Origin: Urophycis tenuis
Taxonomy: Eukaryota > Chordata > Actinopteri > Gadiformes > Phycidae
Length of the DNA stretch: 64,000 nucleotides
Assembly: GCA_036785325.1 (NCBI GenBank)
Contig: JAXIVH010000005.1
Span: 3,246,587-3,310,586, forward strand
Direction: 5' to 3'
The position numbers and the translations under genes are program-made. A model generated the notes under the pieces. The model had not been told where the DNA came from, did no database searches, and saw only the letters and a list, made by a program, of their open reading frames with translations. Shown in pieces: positions 34,041 to 50,580 of the stretch. How positions within the stretch are numbered: the stretch's first letter is position 1; every line of letters starts with the position of its first letter.

Positions 34041-34690
34041 ATTCTTCTTCTTCAATCTTAATGTCCTGTCTGTCCGGTCCAAGTTGTTTAATGGCTAATT
34101 TCTCCTCCAACTTTAACTTTTCAAATGGGTTTTTTTTCTCAGAAACTCAACACTGTTGATAACAGGTGCAATGCCACTCGCCATGTCTGCATCTGATATT
34201 GAAACGATGTTGGCTAGGCTAGGCTACTGTATAATGGCAAAATAATTCTAGTCAAAACAATAACAGTTCTAGAGTCTCTAGATCAGAATCACTTGCATCA
34301 GATATCACCAAATGTAACCAAATGTTACCCAATGTAACCAAACAAATGGTTATAGAACATGGCGGTGTACAACCCAACTGCAAATAATCCATGTTATTGT
34401 GTTACCACACAAGTTTCTATTTCCAAAAATACTGCCCGATTAGGAAGTGTGCTTGTGGTTCAGGACTGGTTTAGGCATTTTCCAAACCTGGTCTGAGTCA
34501 CATTGGACTCTGGGGCCGGGCGCAGAGGACACTGTGTTTATGTTGGCCATGTGGGATTCAATGGGGCCCACTGATCAAAGCAGCCCTGAGGTCCCCAGCC
34601 TGGAGCATCTGCCAGGCCGGTAAATACCAATGTTTTACTGATCTTGTCCCATTGTTGTAATTGGGAATGTATTATTGTAGCAGTAACCTA
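34041..34690. other. No gene recognised
   Basis: Includes tandem AAATGTAACCAAATGTTACC-like words at about 34,310-34,345. Otherwise unique sequence without recognised coding similarity. Confidence 0.4.
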
Positions 34691-34694
34691 CTAT

Positions 34695-34695
34695 C

Positions 34696-34744
<49 letters not shown>

Positions 34745-34752
34745 ATCTATCC

Positions 34753-34813
<61 letters not shown>

Positions 34814-34814
34814 A
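34695..34814 (+). repeat. (TCTA)n microsatellite
   Basis: About 29 copies of the tetranucleotide with two interruptions (ATCATCTATCC). Confidence 0.98.
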
Positions 34815-34969
34815 CATGCAGTAATTTCAGTTTTAAAAGCCAGTATTCCAGCAAGCTTTATTTCCATTTTTAATTGGAACATTTTTCTTTTCTAATGACA
34901 CTATACCGTAATATTATAATGCTCAAAATACTTCTATGGACTTTTTTTGTTTTTTGAAATGTATGTACA

Positions 34970-35405
34970 AGATGCAGTTGTTACCATAACTCAAACTGCA
35001 AAAATAGTCTGCTAAAAAGTCATCCAATAAGCCAATTATAATATATAATCATAGTAATTACATTACTATAATGATTATAATACAGTTATTACAATATAAA
35101 CCAGTTGTGTGTATCAACAATATTATATCCTTTATCCTTTTTATCTTTTTATTTTCTCCTTTTATCCTTTTATTTATTATTATATCCTTATATCCATATG
35201 TACAAGATGCAGTTGTTACCATAACTCAAACTGCAAAACTGCAAAAATAGTCTGCTAAAAAGTCATCCGATAAGCCAATTCTAATATATAATCATGGTAA
35301 TTACGTTACTATAAAGATCATTACTATAATGATTATTACTATAATGATTATAATACAGTAATTACAATATAAAACAGTTGTGTGTATCAACAATATTATA
35401 TCCTT
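34970..35405 (+). repeat. Tandem duplication of a 165-200-bp segment
   Basis: The block from TGTACAAGATGCAGTTGTTA (34,965) to TCAACAATATTATATCCTTT (35,134) recurs from 35,199 to 35,405. The second copy has a small internal triplication of ATAATGATTATTACT. Confidence 0.9.
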
Positions 35406-36755
35406 TTTATATAGTATCTATACACGGCATGCTTTGGCAGCGTCTTCTTTCCCTGAAACATGATACCTCCTGAGAAGGTGAGAAGTGTGCATAAGAATGG
35501 GCGTGTGTGTTTCTGTCCGAGTCACCGAGTGAATACAGGTTGGAGAACGCATTAGGGTTTGCTGCAGGCAGAACCAGGTGTTTGTCAGGAATAACACTCA
35601 CCCATGCTGCCTCCATGCATTCAGGTCAATTGGGCTGGCATTTCTGGATAAGGCGTGCACAGAGTGGTTTAAACATTAACTCAATACAGAGGCAGCATTG
35701 CTAACGAGGGACATCTCTGGAGCTCTCTTATGGGACGGCTAAATCACAAACCTAAGGTACGTATGAATATGGAGAGAAAGTGGTTATGTTCTATATGTAT
35801 GTATGTAGAGTATGTGGGTGTGTGTGTTACATTAATGACATTACCTTTAAGGTGCTCAACACGTGTAGACAAAGCTGTTTGTAGTGTCTTTGGAACTAAA
35901 AGGTTACATTACGGTTGTAAGGGAATGCTGGAGCTGTGGAAGGCAAATAGATCCAAGCAAGGACACTCAGAAAATGATTGCTATGCCAACAACCGTAATT
36001 GTTAGTCAAGAAGTCATACAACCAGATAGAACCTCTATATCCCACAAGCTACATCCCACTTGTAAACGAAGGCATGCATTGTTGCAAAAAAACCTCAAAA
36101 ACAAACTTGTTGAGGCAAGATCAGACTAGAACTCATGGAATCACAGTCATTCAGACAGTCAGTGGAAGTGCAGATAGGATCTCAACATTTCCTTCGCTGA
36201 GGGATATACAAGTTGAAATCCTAGTGCACCGTGATCTCGAGAAGGCTGGCATCACTATCAAAAAACAAAGCAATAAATCCCATATAAAAATACTCATTTA
36301 TTATTTAGGGTTTATTCAATTATTAAATTCTCTAAAAGCAGAAAGTGGTTTGTCCTGATCGATGGTCTGGTGGTTTACTGATCGCATCTTGTATCGTTAT
36401 GATTGTTATAATGTCTACCTATCTGCTATTAAGATTGAAGACATTAAATTGTTTTTTCACTGTTGTTTTTTTCGATAGCACAGCCCTGATGGTTATTTGC
36501 ACATTGTTTGCATCAAGGTGGCCTCCAATGGGCACCAAAAGGATTTCACTGAGGCATGGTGAGACAAACAGACATTAAGTTCCTCCGTGTTCTAGCTCAA
36601 GGTTCTTTGTTGATAATGAAGGGAGTGTTTCCTTTAGGCTAGGGGGTGGTGTCGTAAAATATTCTGGTGTCATAAAATACTCTGTGAGACTCTAGACTCT
36701 CTGCTAACAGATAGGTCACACCTCATTCATGATCCAAACTCAGCAAACGTTTTTT
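35406..36755. other. No gene recognised; possible 5' UTR region of the galactosyltransferase
   Basis: No coding similarity seen. A consensus donor (CCTAAG/GTACGT at about 35,755) and the acceptor just before the downstream CDS (TGTCCATAG at about 36,999) would allow a 5' non-coding exon here, but this is not demonstrated. Confidence 0.3.
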
Positions 36756-36764
36756 TTTCCAAAG

Positions 36765-36902
36765 CAACTTACAATCAGTATATTTTGTGGGGTTCGACAC
36801 GTGGAGGAGGAGGGGGATCAAGGGGATCGAACCACCGACCCTACGGTTAGTGGACAGCCCGCTCTGTCCACCCGCTCTACCCACTGAGCTACTGCCGCCC
36901 CT
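36765..36902 (-). mobile_element. tRNA-derived SINE, minus strand
   Basis: On the minus strand a tRNA-like head reads GGCGGCAGTAGCTCAGTGGG (A-box) and later GTCGGTGGTTCGATCCCC (B-box at about 36,815-36,832). The anticodon region carries an extra GTGGACAGAGCGGGCTGTCC insertion. It ends in TTGTAAGTTGCTTTGG followed by an A-run. Not a functional tRNA gene. Confidence 0.85.
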
Positions 36903-37016
36903 GTTCATTTCACTTCATAAAAGAATGTCACTCAAACGTTTTTAATACAAGCATTTATAACAACCGCTATAATTAACCAAATCCATTCTGTGTCCATAGG
37001 AACGCAGGTGTGCAGC

Positions 37017-38054
37017 ATGAGGAATGAGCAGCCATGGAGGCGGTGGTGCTGCCGGTGCTTCACTCTTTTCCTTTTCTTAATTGGTATAACATCTATTATC
37101 ATAATAGCCACGGCTTTAGATGTATTCCAATCGAGTGCAAGCATGTTTTCCATCTCGATGAAAGGGGCGGGCTCTTTCGAACAATTCTATGTGGAATACC
37201 CGCACAAATACCACTTCATCATCAACGAGGAGGACAGATGCCTGCGGTTGAGGCCCTTTCTGGTTCTCATGGTCCCCGTGGCGCCCCACAACCGGGCGGA
37301 CCGCGATAGCATCCGCAGGACCTGGGGCCGGGAGAGCCTGGTCCTGGGCAAGGTGGTCACCCTGTTCTTCCTCCTGGGGCAGGCCGCCGGAGGCCCGGAG
37401 GAGGGGCAGCTGCAGCGGGGGCTCCTCCAGGAGAGCAGGGAGCATCGGGACCTGTTGCAGAGCGACTTCATGGACTGCTACAAGAACCTCACCATCAAGA
37501 CCATGGTGATGATGGAGTGGCTGGACACACACTGCTCCTCCGCCGCCTACGCCATGAAGATCGATTCGGACATGTTCCTCAACGTCCGCAACCTCGTGCG
37601 CATGCTGTTGCACGCGCCGCGCGGCGGCTACATGACGGGGTTGGTGGAAACCAACGCGAAAGTTCAAAGAGATCCCAGTTCTAAGTGGTACATGCCCGTG
37701 GATGTTTTACCCATATCCGTGTACCCGCGGTACGCGCTGGGCTTGGGCTACGTCATGTCTTTGGACCTTCCCAGAAAGCTTGTGGAGGCCTCCAAACATG
37801 TCAGACCTTTGTACATTGAAGATGTACACCTGGGATTCTGCATGAAGTACCTGGGAATAGATCCTACTGACCCACCGCAGATTAACTACTTCAATGTGGC
37901 TCCTGTTCCTTACGACCGCTGTGATTACTCTAAGCTGATAGCTACCACATTTGAACCTGAAAGGGACCACATACATGTATGGGAAGACTTTACCAAAGCA
38001 GAACCGGTCTGCCCAGAGGACAACACACTCTTATTGGTTGGTATGCTCCAATAA
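37017..38054 (+). CDS. Beta-1,3-galactosyltransferase (GT31), B3GALT1/2-like
   Basis: Likely transfers galactose from UDP-galactose in beta-1,3 linkage to N-acetylglucosamine-type acceptors in the Golgi lumen. The 345-residue protein (ATG at 37,017, reached through an acceptor TGTCCATAG at about 36,999 in the 5' UTR) is a type II membrane protein. It has a basic cytoplasmic start (Arg-Arg-Trp) and a hydrophobic anchor at about residues 14-34. GT31 motifs: Ser-Ile-Arg-Arg-Thr-Trp-Gly near 98-104, Phe-Leu-Leu-Gly near 117-120, the metal-binding Asp-Ser-Asp (DxD) near 181-183, and Glu-Asp-Val-His-Leu-Gly near 269-274. One coding exon, as in B3GALT1, 2, 4 and 5 of mammals. Length is as expected. 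Fish have many lineage-specific members, so the exact orthologue is not assigned. No frame damage; 37,200-37,650 is strikingly GC-rich, unlike its surroundings. Confidence 0.88.
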   Translation: MRNEQPWRRWCCRCFTLFLFLIGITSIIIIATALDVFQSSASMFSISMKGAGSFEQFYVEYPHKYHFIINEEDRCLRLRPFLVLMVPVAPHNRADRDSIRRTWGRESLVLGKVVTLFFLLGQAAGGPEEGQLQRGLLQESREHRDLLQSDFMDCYKNLTIKTMVMMEWLDTHCSSAAYAMKIDSDMFLNVRNLVRMLLHAPRGGYMTGLVETNAKVQRDPSSKWYMPVDVLPISVYPRYALGLGYVMSLDLPRKLVEASKHVRPLYIEDVHLGFCMKYLGIDPTDPPQINYFNVAPVPYDRCDYSKLIATTFEPERDHIHVWEDFTKAEPVCPEDNTLLLVGMLQ

Positions 38055-39898
38055 TACGTTCAAACTCTTGCCTAAAAATCAGGCATATGCATGTATTAGA
38101 ATGAGATGTATTTATTAAAAACTATGTATACGAATATGAGTTATAAATGTGTATGTATGAGTATGAATGAATGAATATTGAATGAATAATTAATAATTTA
38201 GAACTCAGAACAATAGGGTTTGGCTCAACTATTCCTGGGCCCTGTTTCAAGAAGCAGAGTTTTGGTTTCAGATTCAAAATGAAGATAGACAGAAGCTACG
38301 ACGTCTCTCCGTAGTCCCAGTTACCATGGTGACTATAAGGAGTGCTCTGAGATAACCCCGCTCATGGCTGCACAGCGGCAACTTCCTTCTATAGTGTCAT
38401 TGGTTTAGAAAATGGCAGCTCTATACAGTCATATCCAAAACTGCAGTATTCCAATACTAAACTGTAGTAATTATTATATATCTAGGTTTATATTTTTTCC
38501 TGTGTTTTTAACCTAGACATTGAACTTGACCTGACTATATTAAAGTAGGTCAGGGCTGGCATGTAGGCATTTCACAGAAGACCACCTACTGGTATGTGCT
38601 GTTTCCTTCAAAGGACAAAATAGAAATGTTTATTATTTTGAATGTGCTGATGGGCACCTTCCTTATTTTCTGCCTTGGGTTAACGAATTAACGATTATAG
38701 AAAGAATGAAAATACACTATACACTAATACCCCTCTACCTCACCATCTGCCCTGGCCTGCACTTGTGGACTACTGAATGCACTGAAAGTGACGGTTGGGT
38801 TACTGTAAATTGTATTCCAAATTATATTAAATTAAAATGATTAAAAGGATATGAATCTGAACGGCAGGCCAGCAATCTGGATAGCAGCTGTTTCCCAGCT
38901 GAAAATGTCCTGACCACTATTAGTGATAATAGCTAACACTTTATTCATAAAACGTATTTCTGTTGTTTATCCTACTCTGCATATACATGTTTTTGCTTTT
39001 AATAAGCTAATATCTCTACCTCTATCCAGATGCACTCAAATGAAAATGTGTGCAGAAGCTCACCATAACAGTGAGCCATCAAGCTTCTGGGAGGGAAAAT
39101 CCCAATCATGTTCTGAATATATGGTTTGCTTATATCCTAACAACCCATGGTCCAATGAGATTGTGAAATGATGGTATGTGCTTGTGTAGAAGCCACACGC
39201 TATGATGTCAACCTTGTTTTCAAAGGAGACATCCTTATCACAACTAGATTGCAGCTTGCTTAAAAAGACACAGGTCATTTGGCACCATGTTTGTATGTTG
39301 ATTAAAAGGCTACCAGTAACAGGTGTGTACAATACCCAGCCAGAAGCAGCAGATATTCTAATTGTCAAATTCGAACCCAATAAACTCCCTTCCTTGACCC
39401 ACAATGATGAATTTGGAATTAAACAATTAGACATCTCGGCATGGAGAAGAACTAGCCTATCCACAATCCCAACAGTGATCTGAGTGGTTGAGCTCGCTGT
39501 CACCATGGAAACGTTCACCGCAGCGTCATGCTCGTGAGCTGCTGCTGCCACTGCTGCTGCTGCTGTACTCCAGTGGCTGACATCACGGTGACCACAAAGT
39601 CATAGTGCTGACCCTGTGCGGATGAGGCTAACTCAAGTCCTGTTAGCATTATTGTGGGCTACGTGAATGAAACTGGATGTTGAAATCACATTCATGCAGA
39701 CATTTGTGACGTTATTACTTAATATAACCACGGGTTATAGTCTGCCATTCTGTCATAATTGATAATAATTCAGACACATTATTCCTAGCATTTATGTCAC
39801 CCAGAGATTAATATTTACAGAATTAAGATGAAATAATACAATAAATACAAAATAACTGTCCATAAAATATCTGAATTGAAAATACAATTTGGATTTGT
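38055..39898. other. Intergenic, no gene recognised
   Basis: Contains the 3' UTR of the galactosyltransferase and AT-rich sequence with a CCTGTTTCAAGAAGCAGAG word at about 38,241 typical of dispersed fish repeats. A 163-codon open frame on the minus strand (39,060-39,551) shows no recognisable domain and is treated as chance. Confidence 0.5.
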
Positions 39899-39904
39899 TT
39901 TATT
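39899..39904 (-). promoter_or_regulatory. Poly(A) signal of the PAQR8-like gene
   Basis: AATAAA on the minus strand, 41 bp beyond the stop codon at 39,945. Gives a very short 3' UTR if used. Confidence 0.5.
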
Positions 39905-39944
39905 TCTATATTTAGGTTAACAGGCTAAGGTAAGGATTCTTTGG

Positions 39945-45244
<5,300 letters not shown>

Positions 45245-46469
45245 TTTTGGAGAACGGAGGGAGTGCGTGCCCCCCCCCTGTGGGTACGCCGTTCAGAACG
45301 TATGGCCGGAGAGAGGCGGGTTGTACAGCAAGGTTCGATCCCGGGAGGAGGGCCGTCTCTCGATCGGACAGGGTTCGAGCAGGGTTCGAGCGAATGCTTA
45401 ATGTGGGAAGTGGAGAGTGAGAATAAAAAGGAGACAGCAGGGGAGAACAGACAGCGAGAGGGATGGCCAGTAAACAACATGGGTAGAGAGCTATATATGT
45501 GTCGGACGTTGAAGACACAAAGGCAGGCTGTTCTCAGGCTGTATAGATTACCTCCAATGTGAAGGTGCCATTAGGTATAAAAGATGAGATCAGGTGGCTT
45601 TACAATAGATAGGTATGGAAAGAAGGGTGATTATATGTAGGTCTAGAAGATGGAGGATGGCTGTTTTGGGGGTTCATAAACAGATCTCTAAAACCTCATA
45701 CATTCCCAAATTTGCTTTGGTTAAAGTGATGGTTCGGAGTAAAATTCACCCTGAGGTTAATTTCCACCAATAATCCAGCCAAATACCCCCTCAGATGCAT
45801 TTTTAGCGACGGTCAATATTGGTCAAGTTTAGGGGTATAAGCCGAATGGCTTATACCACTCTATACTGAAGTGAATGGTACAGTGTGTATAACTCGTAAA
45901 TTACCCCACTAATAATGCATGGATTGTTCCTCAACTTCTGTAGTAGTACATATATATAGAGTCTGTACTCACAAAACGAGGCATTTGAAATTTTTTAAGT
46001 ACACCAGGGGGCTCATTTATCAACCTTGTGTAGAAAAGGTTCTAATTTCGTTCGTACGCATGAAATTTAGAATGTGTGTAAGTACAAAAAAATCCGTATT
46101 CATCAAACGTGCGTACACGGGTCGTACGCACACCAGTAAGTACTCTGTGATGATGAATCCCACCTGTTCTCAACTACCATGCTTGTGCACGGTTAGAGTC
46201 ATTTGCATTCAGAAACGCCTCCAATTGACCATATATGGTAGCGGCAATCCCTTTAATAATACATCAATGCCAGCCATCCTCAATAGTTCCTGCTTGGAGC
46301 TGCGCACCCACCTGCAGAATGAACGAATCGTGCGTTCCTCCAGGCCACCGGGCAACAACGTTTAGTAGAGACATTTGCATTAGATTATTTGTGTATTAAT
46401 TAAATGAAGTCCTTTCCTGTTAACTGAATTCATTGTGTGATGGTGCTTTTATTGTGATGTGTGTGCAAT

Positions 46470-46865
46470 CTATATGGCTCCAATTATATTTGCGAATCCA
46501 GCGATGGCGTGGAATTAACGGGAACTGAATGTAAAGTGGGGCTAGAGAAATGATTGCATCCAACACTGCTGGCATGATTCTACTCAGTGTTGGCTGTGAA
46601 ATGCTGCATGTTTAAATGTCCCGGTGGCCAAAAATCCCAGTGTGGACAGGATGTGCACTGGGATGGCTTTGGTTCGTTTGGTCTATCGCTCCAATGTAGT
46701 ATGTTGTAAATCCCGGCATAAATCCACAAGTATATTTTTTGGGAATCTGTACCTACTGAGAAGCCACTCTGTGCTCTGACTGAGCAAATCCACACGCTCT
46801 TTGAAAACGCGCTCCCTGCAAAGTGCACGGTTCTCAAAATTTTCCAAAAGTGCAAGATGCGCCAT
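46470..46865 (-). pseudogene. Harbinger (HARBI1-like) transposase fragment
   Basis: Starts at an ATG at 46,863-46,865 on the minus strand. It reads Met-Ala-His-Leu-Ala-Leu-Leu-Glu-Asn and Arg-Val-Phe-Lys-Glu-Arg-Val-Asp, then Arg-Tyr-Arg-Phe-Pro-Lys, the conserved N-terminus of Harbinger transposases. A frameshift near 46,690 follows. Further on, Ala-Ile-Ala-Gly-Phe-Ala-Asn-Ile-Ile-Gly-Ala-Ile (about 46,473-46,515) is the region just before the first catalytic Asp, where the frame stops at a TAG. The rest of the DDE core is gone. Confidence 0.8.
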
Positions 46866-47082
46866 CGTCCTTATTTCAAGTTGTCTTTTTTAGGTTGTCC
46901 TGTCCCAGCTGTCTTTTATAGCTTGCCATACCAAATATTGTTATTAATTAGAGGATACAGGGGACATGTGTGACGTTTGTGTTTGCTGAACACTGCTACT
47001 CTTAACGGGTTCTCTTAGTAGTTTCACTATTCTATCACTAGGTTTTGTGCGTACGCATGGTCAGAGTTGTGCACGTTCCTAC

Positions 47083-47596
47083 CAAGCGGCAACATTCCAT
47101 GCTGAAAAATGAAGCCCATGCGGAAGTGCAAAAACTTGCAGTTCCTCGACTGGCCGCTTGAGGCTGGCTGCAGAAAGGAGTCAACTCCCATAGACACCCA
47201 TGTTAAAATGTCCAACTTTACAGCCAAAATAAACATGTTTACAGCCTGGTTCAAAAAACGGTTTTGGTGTCTTTCAGTAGTGTTCGAGTCCATGACAACT
47301 GTGAGGGGGGTGAATTTTTTTAGAATCCATTATTTTAATGCACAGAGAAGGATTTATTTTATGAATAATTAAGGGCGTGGTCAACTTGATTGGCAGCTGT
47401 CATATGTCATCACGGCATGACCTACACGGATTCGAGGCTTTGATTGGTCTGGCCGGAGGTAGGCGGGCTTAGAACACAGACTGAAATGTCCAAGATGGCG
47501 GCGCCCAGAAGCTCAATTTTAGGCTTCATCTCCGCTGTTAAGAATGTCTATGGGTGACGTCACGGAGGGTTTGTCCATATATATATACAGTCTATG
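47083..47596. mobile_element. Nested 514-bp element with 8-bp duplication
   Basis: Flanked by GTTCCTAC on both sides (47,075-47,082; 47,597-47,604), interrupting the inner repeat of the Harbinger element. It starts CAAGCGGCAACATTCC and ends ATATACAGTCTATG; the CA...TG ends and 8-bp duplication suggest hAT, though the terminal inverted repeats are weak. Contains AAGATGGCGGCGCCC, a YY1-like word, near 47,492. Confidence 0.8.
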
Positions 47597-47984
47597 GTTC
47601 CTACGCACAAGTACAAGTTGATAAATCACATACTTTGCGTGGGAATGTGCACTGCGTAAGCACAAATCTGTGCGTACGCACGGTTGATAAATGAGGCCCC
47701 TGGTGTACGTACAAACTTTCAAATGCCTCGTTTTGTGAGTACAGACCCTACAGTATATGTACTACTACAGAAGTTGGGTAACAATCCATGCATTATTAGT
47801 GGGGTAATTTACGAGATATACACACTGTACCATTCACTCCAGTACTAAGCCATTCGGCTTATACCCCTAAACTTGACCAAAATTGACCGTCGCTAAAAAT
47901 GCATCTGAGGGGGTATTTGGCTTAATTATTGGTGGAAATTACCTCAGGGTGAATTTTACTCTGAACCATCACTTTAATTAAAAG

Positions 47985-48495
47985 TACTTCATTGTATTGT
48001 TAAATATCCCTTTAGCTATGTGTCTATTATTATGAAACATGCCATACATTCATGCCAGGTCATTATATTCCACAATTCCCTCTCAGTGTGTAAAAAGCAA
48101 AGCTATACCATAACAAGTTAACCATGAATAAGAATAAAATGTTTTATACAAGAATAAAAATAGAATGTGCAACAACAAACGACAAAGTAATTGCACTTGC
48201 CAGAAAATGCTGCCAACACCTTCATAAATATTACATGAATGTTCCATAAACATTACGTGTTTACATACACACATCGTTGTTACAAAGAAATACAGGTCGC
48301 ACATGAGGGACGTCAGATGGCCAGGGCCTCTGAGGTGAAACGTACCTGAGTGGTCGGTCTGCAGTGGTGTGCCTTTGCCTACTGTAAACACCCTGCTGTC
48401 CTCATTTCTTCGTCCTCTCAACCGCAGCTACTTACTGATGCTTCACTAAATGAACTTGTGTCACATGCGGGGCCACACACACACACAAACACACA

Positions 48496-48526
<31 letters not shown>

Positions 48527-49376
48527 GCTCTCTCTCCTTCCCTCCCTCTCTCAGACACACATGCACCAATGTATACACACAAATAAATGCATGTATCTGC
48601 ATGCATACACATGTAGGGACACACACACAAATACATACACTAATGTGCAAGCATACACATACAGGCACCCCCACAAACATAGACACATACACACACTCAC
48701 AAAAACACACACCAGTAACACATACCTAATCATGCTAAAATATTTGCACGAACAGTGTGTCTTTTGAGTCAGCTTATTAGGAGGGATTTTGGTGCTGAGT
48801 TTCCCATTGTTAATGTGTGTGACAAATAGCTCACTATGCAACATTCCCCTTTACCCAGACAGAGTGCATCGAGCCGAACACGGGGATTATATGTCATGGG
48901 AAATTCCTTAAAATCAGCTCAAGCTCCACATAGTGCTAGCACCAGCAGGATCAGGTCACTATAAAATTGTATTTCCTGTATTTTCTTCAGCACATCAAGT
49001 CTCACCAAGTTTATTTAATATTTTTAATTTTTTCACGTTCTGTGTCAACATGTATATTTTTAGGGGCCCTAGGAAATCTGTAGGAATCCTATTGTATTAG
49101 TTTTAATTGTTATCAATTTATAATTTTTTGGACAAATTCGGCCATATCTAAAAATCAAAATGATATGTGCTTTGTGTAAATTTGTAGGCTTTCAGAACTT
49201 GGTAGCTCTATAATAAGTGTCTGAATTTCAGCTGTTATTTCCATGAGAAAAGTGCAATATGCATGAAACTGTGTACACACCATTCGTCTTGATGAACAAA
49301 TTCCATGCAGCAACCCATGTGGACAGCTCATGTGGATTTAATGCAATGACCACATCTTGATCAAATACCCGCCCAC
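47985..49376. other. Intergenic, no gene; microsatellites
   Basis: A compound CA and CT microsatellite region spans 48,473-48,720. The rest is AT-rich without recognised content. Confidence 0.5.
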
Positions 49377-49530
49377 GACTAACCCTAACCCAAATCGGAA
49401 ATCCTAAACCTAGTCAGACACCCTAACCCTAATCAAAAACCCTGACCCTTATCAAAAACCCTAAGCCTAATCGAAAACCCTAACCCTAGTCAGAAACCCT
49501 AACCTTAGTCAGAGACCCTAACCCTTGGTT
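49377..49530. repeat. Degenerate telomere-like minisatellite
   Basis: About seven or eight imperfect copies of a 19-20-bp unit like AACCCTAACCCTAGTCAGA, each carrying one or two CCCTAA telomere words. An interstitial telomere-like repeat, not a pure (CCCTAA)n tract. Confidence 0.8.
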
Positions 49531-49750
49531 AACCCTATGGGCATACAATGTAAATTTCCTCATTTTTTAGCAATCTTCCCCACATTTTGGTCATATTGCT
49601 ATGATTCTTTCACCATATAGTCCCAAGGTCACCCGGTACATGTGTGCCAAGTTTGCAGCCTCAATTTCTTCTTTTTTTTTTTACAAACAAGTGGTTATGA
49701 ATCTCATAAGTATGTTTTGCCACTGTTTGTCTGAGATACGGGGCTTTATT

Positions 49751-50580
49751 GGGCAGCCGCGACCTACTGGTTAGGGCTTCGGACTTGTAACCGGAGGGTT
49801 GCCGGTTCGAACCCCGACCAGTACGAATGGCTGAAGTGCCCTTGAGCAAGGCACCTAGCCCCTCACTGCTCCCCGAGCGCCGCTGTTGGCAGCTCACTGC
49901 TATAGGGATAAGTGTGTTTCACCTCACTGTGTGCCTCACCATCACTGTGTGTTTCACCTCACTGTGTGCCTCACCATCACTGTGTGCTTCACCATAACTG
50001 TGTGCCTCACCATCACTGTGTGCCTCACCATCACTGTGTGTTTCACCTCACTGTGTGCCTCACCATCACTGTGTGCTTCACCATCACTGTGTGCCTCACC
50101 ATCACTGTGTGCCTCACCATCACTGTGTGCTTCACCATCACTGTGTGTTTCACCTCACTGTGTGCCTCACCATCACTGTGTGTTTCACCTCACTGTGTGT
50201 TTCACCATCACTGTGTGTTTCACCTCACTGTGTGCCTCACCATCACTGTGTGTTTCACCTCACTGTGTGCCTCACCATCACTGTGTGTTTCACCTCACTG
50301 TGTGCCTCACCATCACTGTGTGTTTCACCTCACTGTGTGCCTCACCATCACTGTGTGTTTCACCTCACTGTGTGCCTCACCTCACTGTGTGCCTCACCAT
50401 CACTGTGTGTTTCACCTCACTGTGTGCCTCACCATCACTGTGTGCTTCACCTCACTGTGTGCCTCACCATCACTGTGTGCCTCACCATCACTGTGTGCTG
50501 AGTTCCACTAATTCACGATTGGGTTAAATGCAGAGACCAAATTTCCCTCACGGGATCAAAAGAGTAATTTAGAAATAGGA
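49751..50580 (+). mobile_element. tRNA-derived SINE, copy 2, with expanded interior
   Basis: Same family as 33,757-34,040. The tRNA-like head contains GCCGGTTCGAACCCCGACC (B-box at about 49,801), then CCCTTGAGCAAGGCACCTAG, and the tail AAATTTCCCTCACGGGATCA at about 50,541. Between them the two GTGTGCTTCACC units of copy 1 have become a minisatellite of about 590 bp. Confidence 0.9.
49910..50502 (+). repeat. 17/18-bp minisatellite inside a SINE
   Basis: About 33 alternating copies of CACTGTGTGCCTCACCAT (18 bp) and CACTGTGTGTTTCACCT (17 bp). The three overlapping Cys/His/Pro-rich open frames in this region come from this array. Confidence 0.97.

Larger units (their letters stand above)
45733..47984 (-). 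mobile_element. PIF/Harbinger transposon remnant with long terminal inverted repeats
   Basis: The outer about 250 bp at 45,733-45,985 (AAAGTGATGGTTCGGAGTAA...) is repeated inverted at 47,735-47,984 with few changes. Inside the arms there is another inverted layer (CTCATTTATCAAC...GTACGCA versus TGCGTACGCACGGTTGATAA). A HARBI1-like transposase fragment on the minus strand gives the superfamily. The ends join TTA/TAA at the flank; the 3-bp target duplication could not be resolved. A hAT element is nested at 47,083-47,596. Confidence 0.82.

Noticed and set aside
36815..36902. Functional tRNA gene on the minus strand
   Set aside because: Good A- and B-boxes, but a 20-bp insertion lies in the anticodon region and a SINE tail follows.
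39060..39551. 163-codon minus-strand open frame between the galactosyltransferase and PAQR genes
   Set aside because: No recognisable domain, no splice or promoter context, and composition typical of chance open frames; comparison with related fish would decide.
49910..50502. CRISPR-like array of regular short repeats
   Set aside because: Head-to-tail minisatellite without unique spacers, in a vertebrate genome, and explained by SINE unit expansion.
49886..50527. Three overlapping Cys/His/Pro-rich frames of 148-213 codons
   Set aside because: All derive from the 17/18-bp minisatellite inside the SINE; no plausible protein domain.
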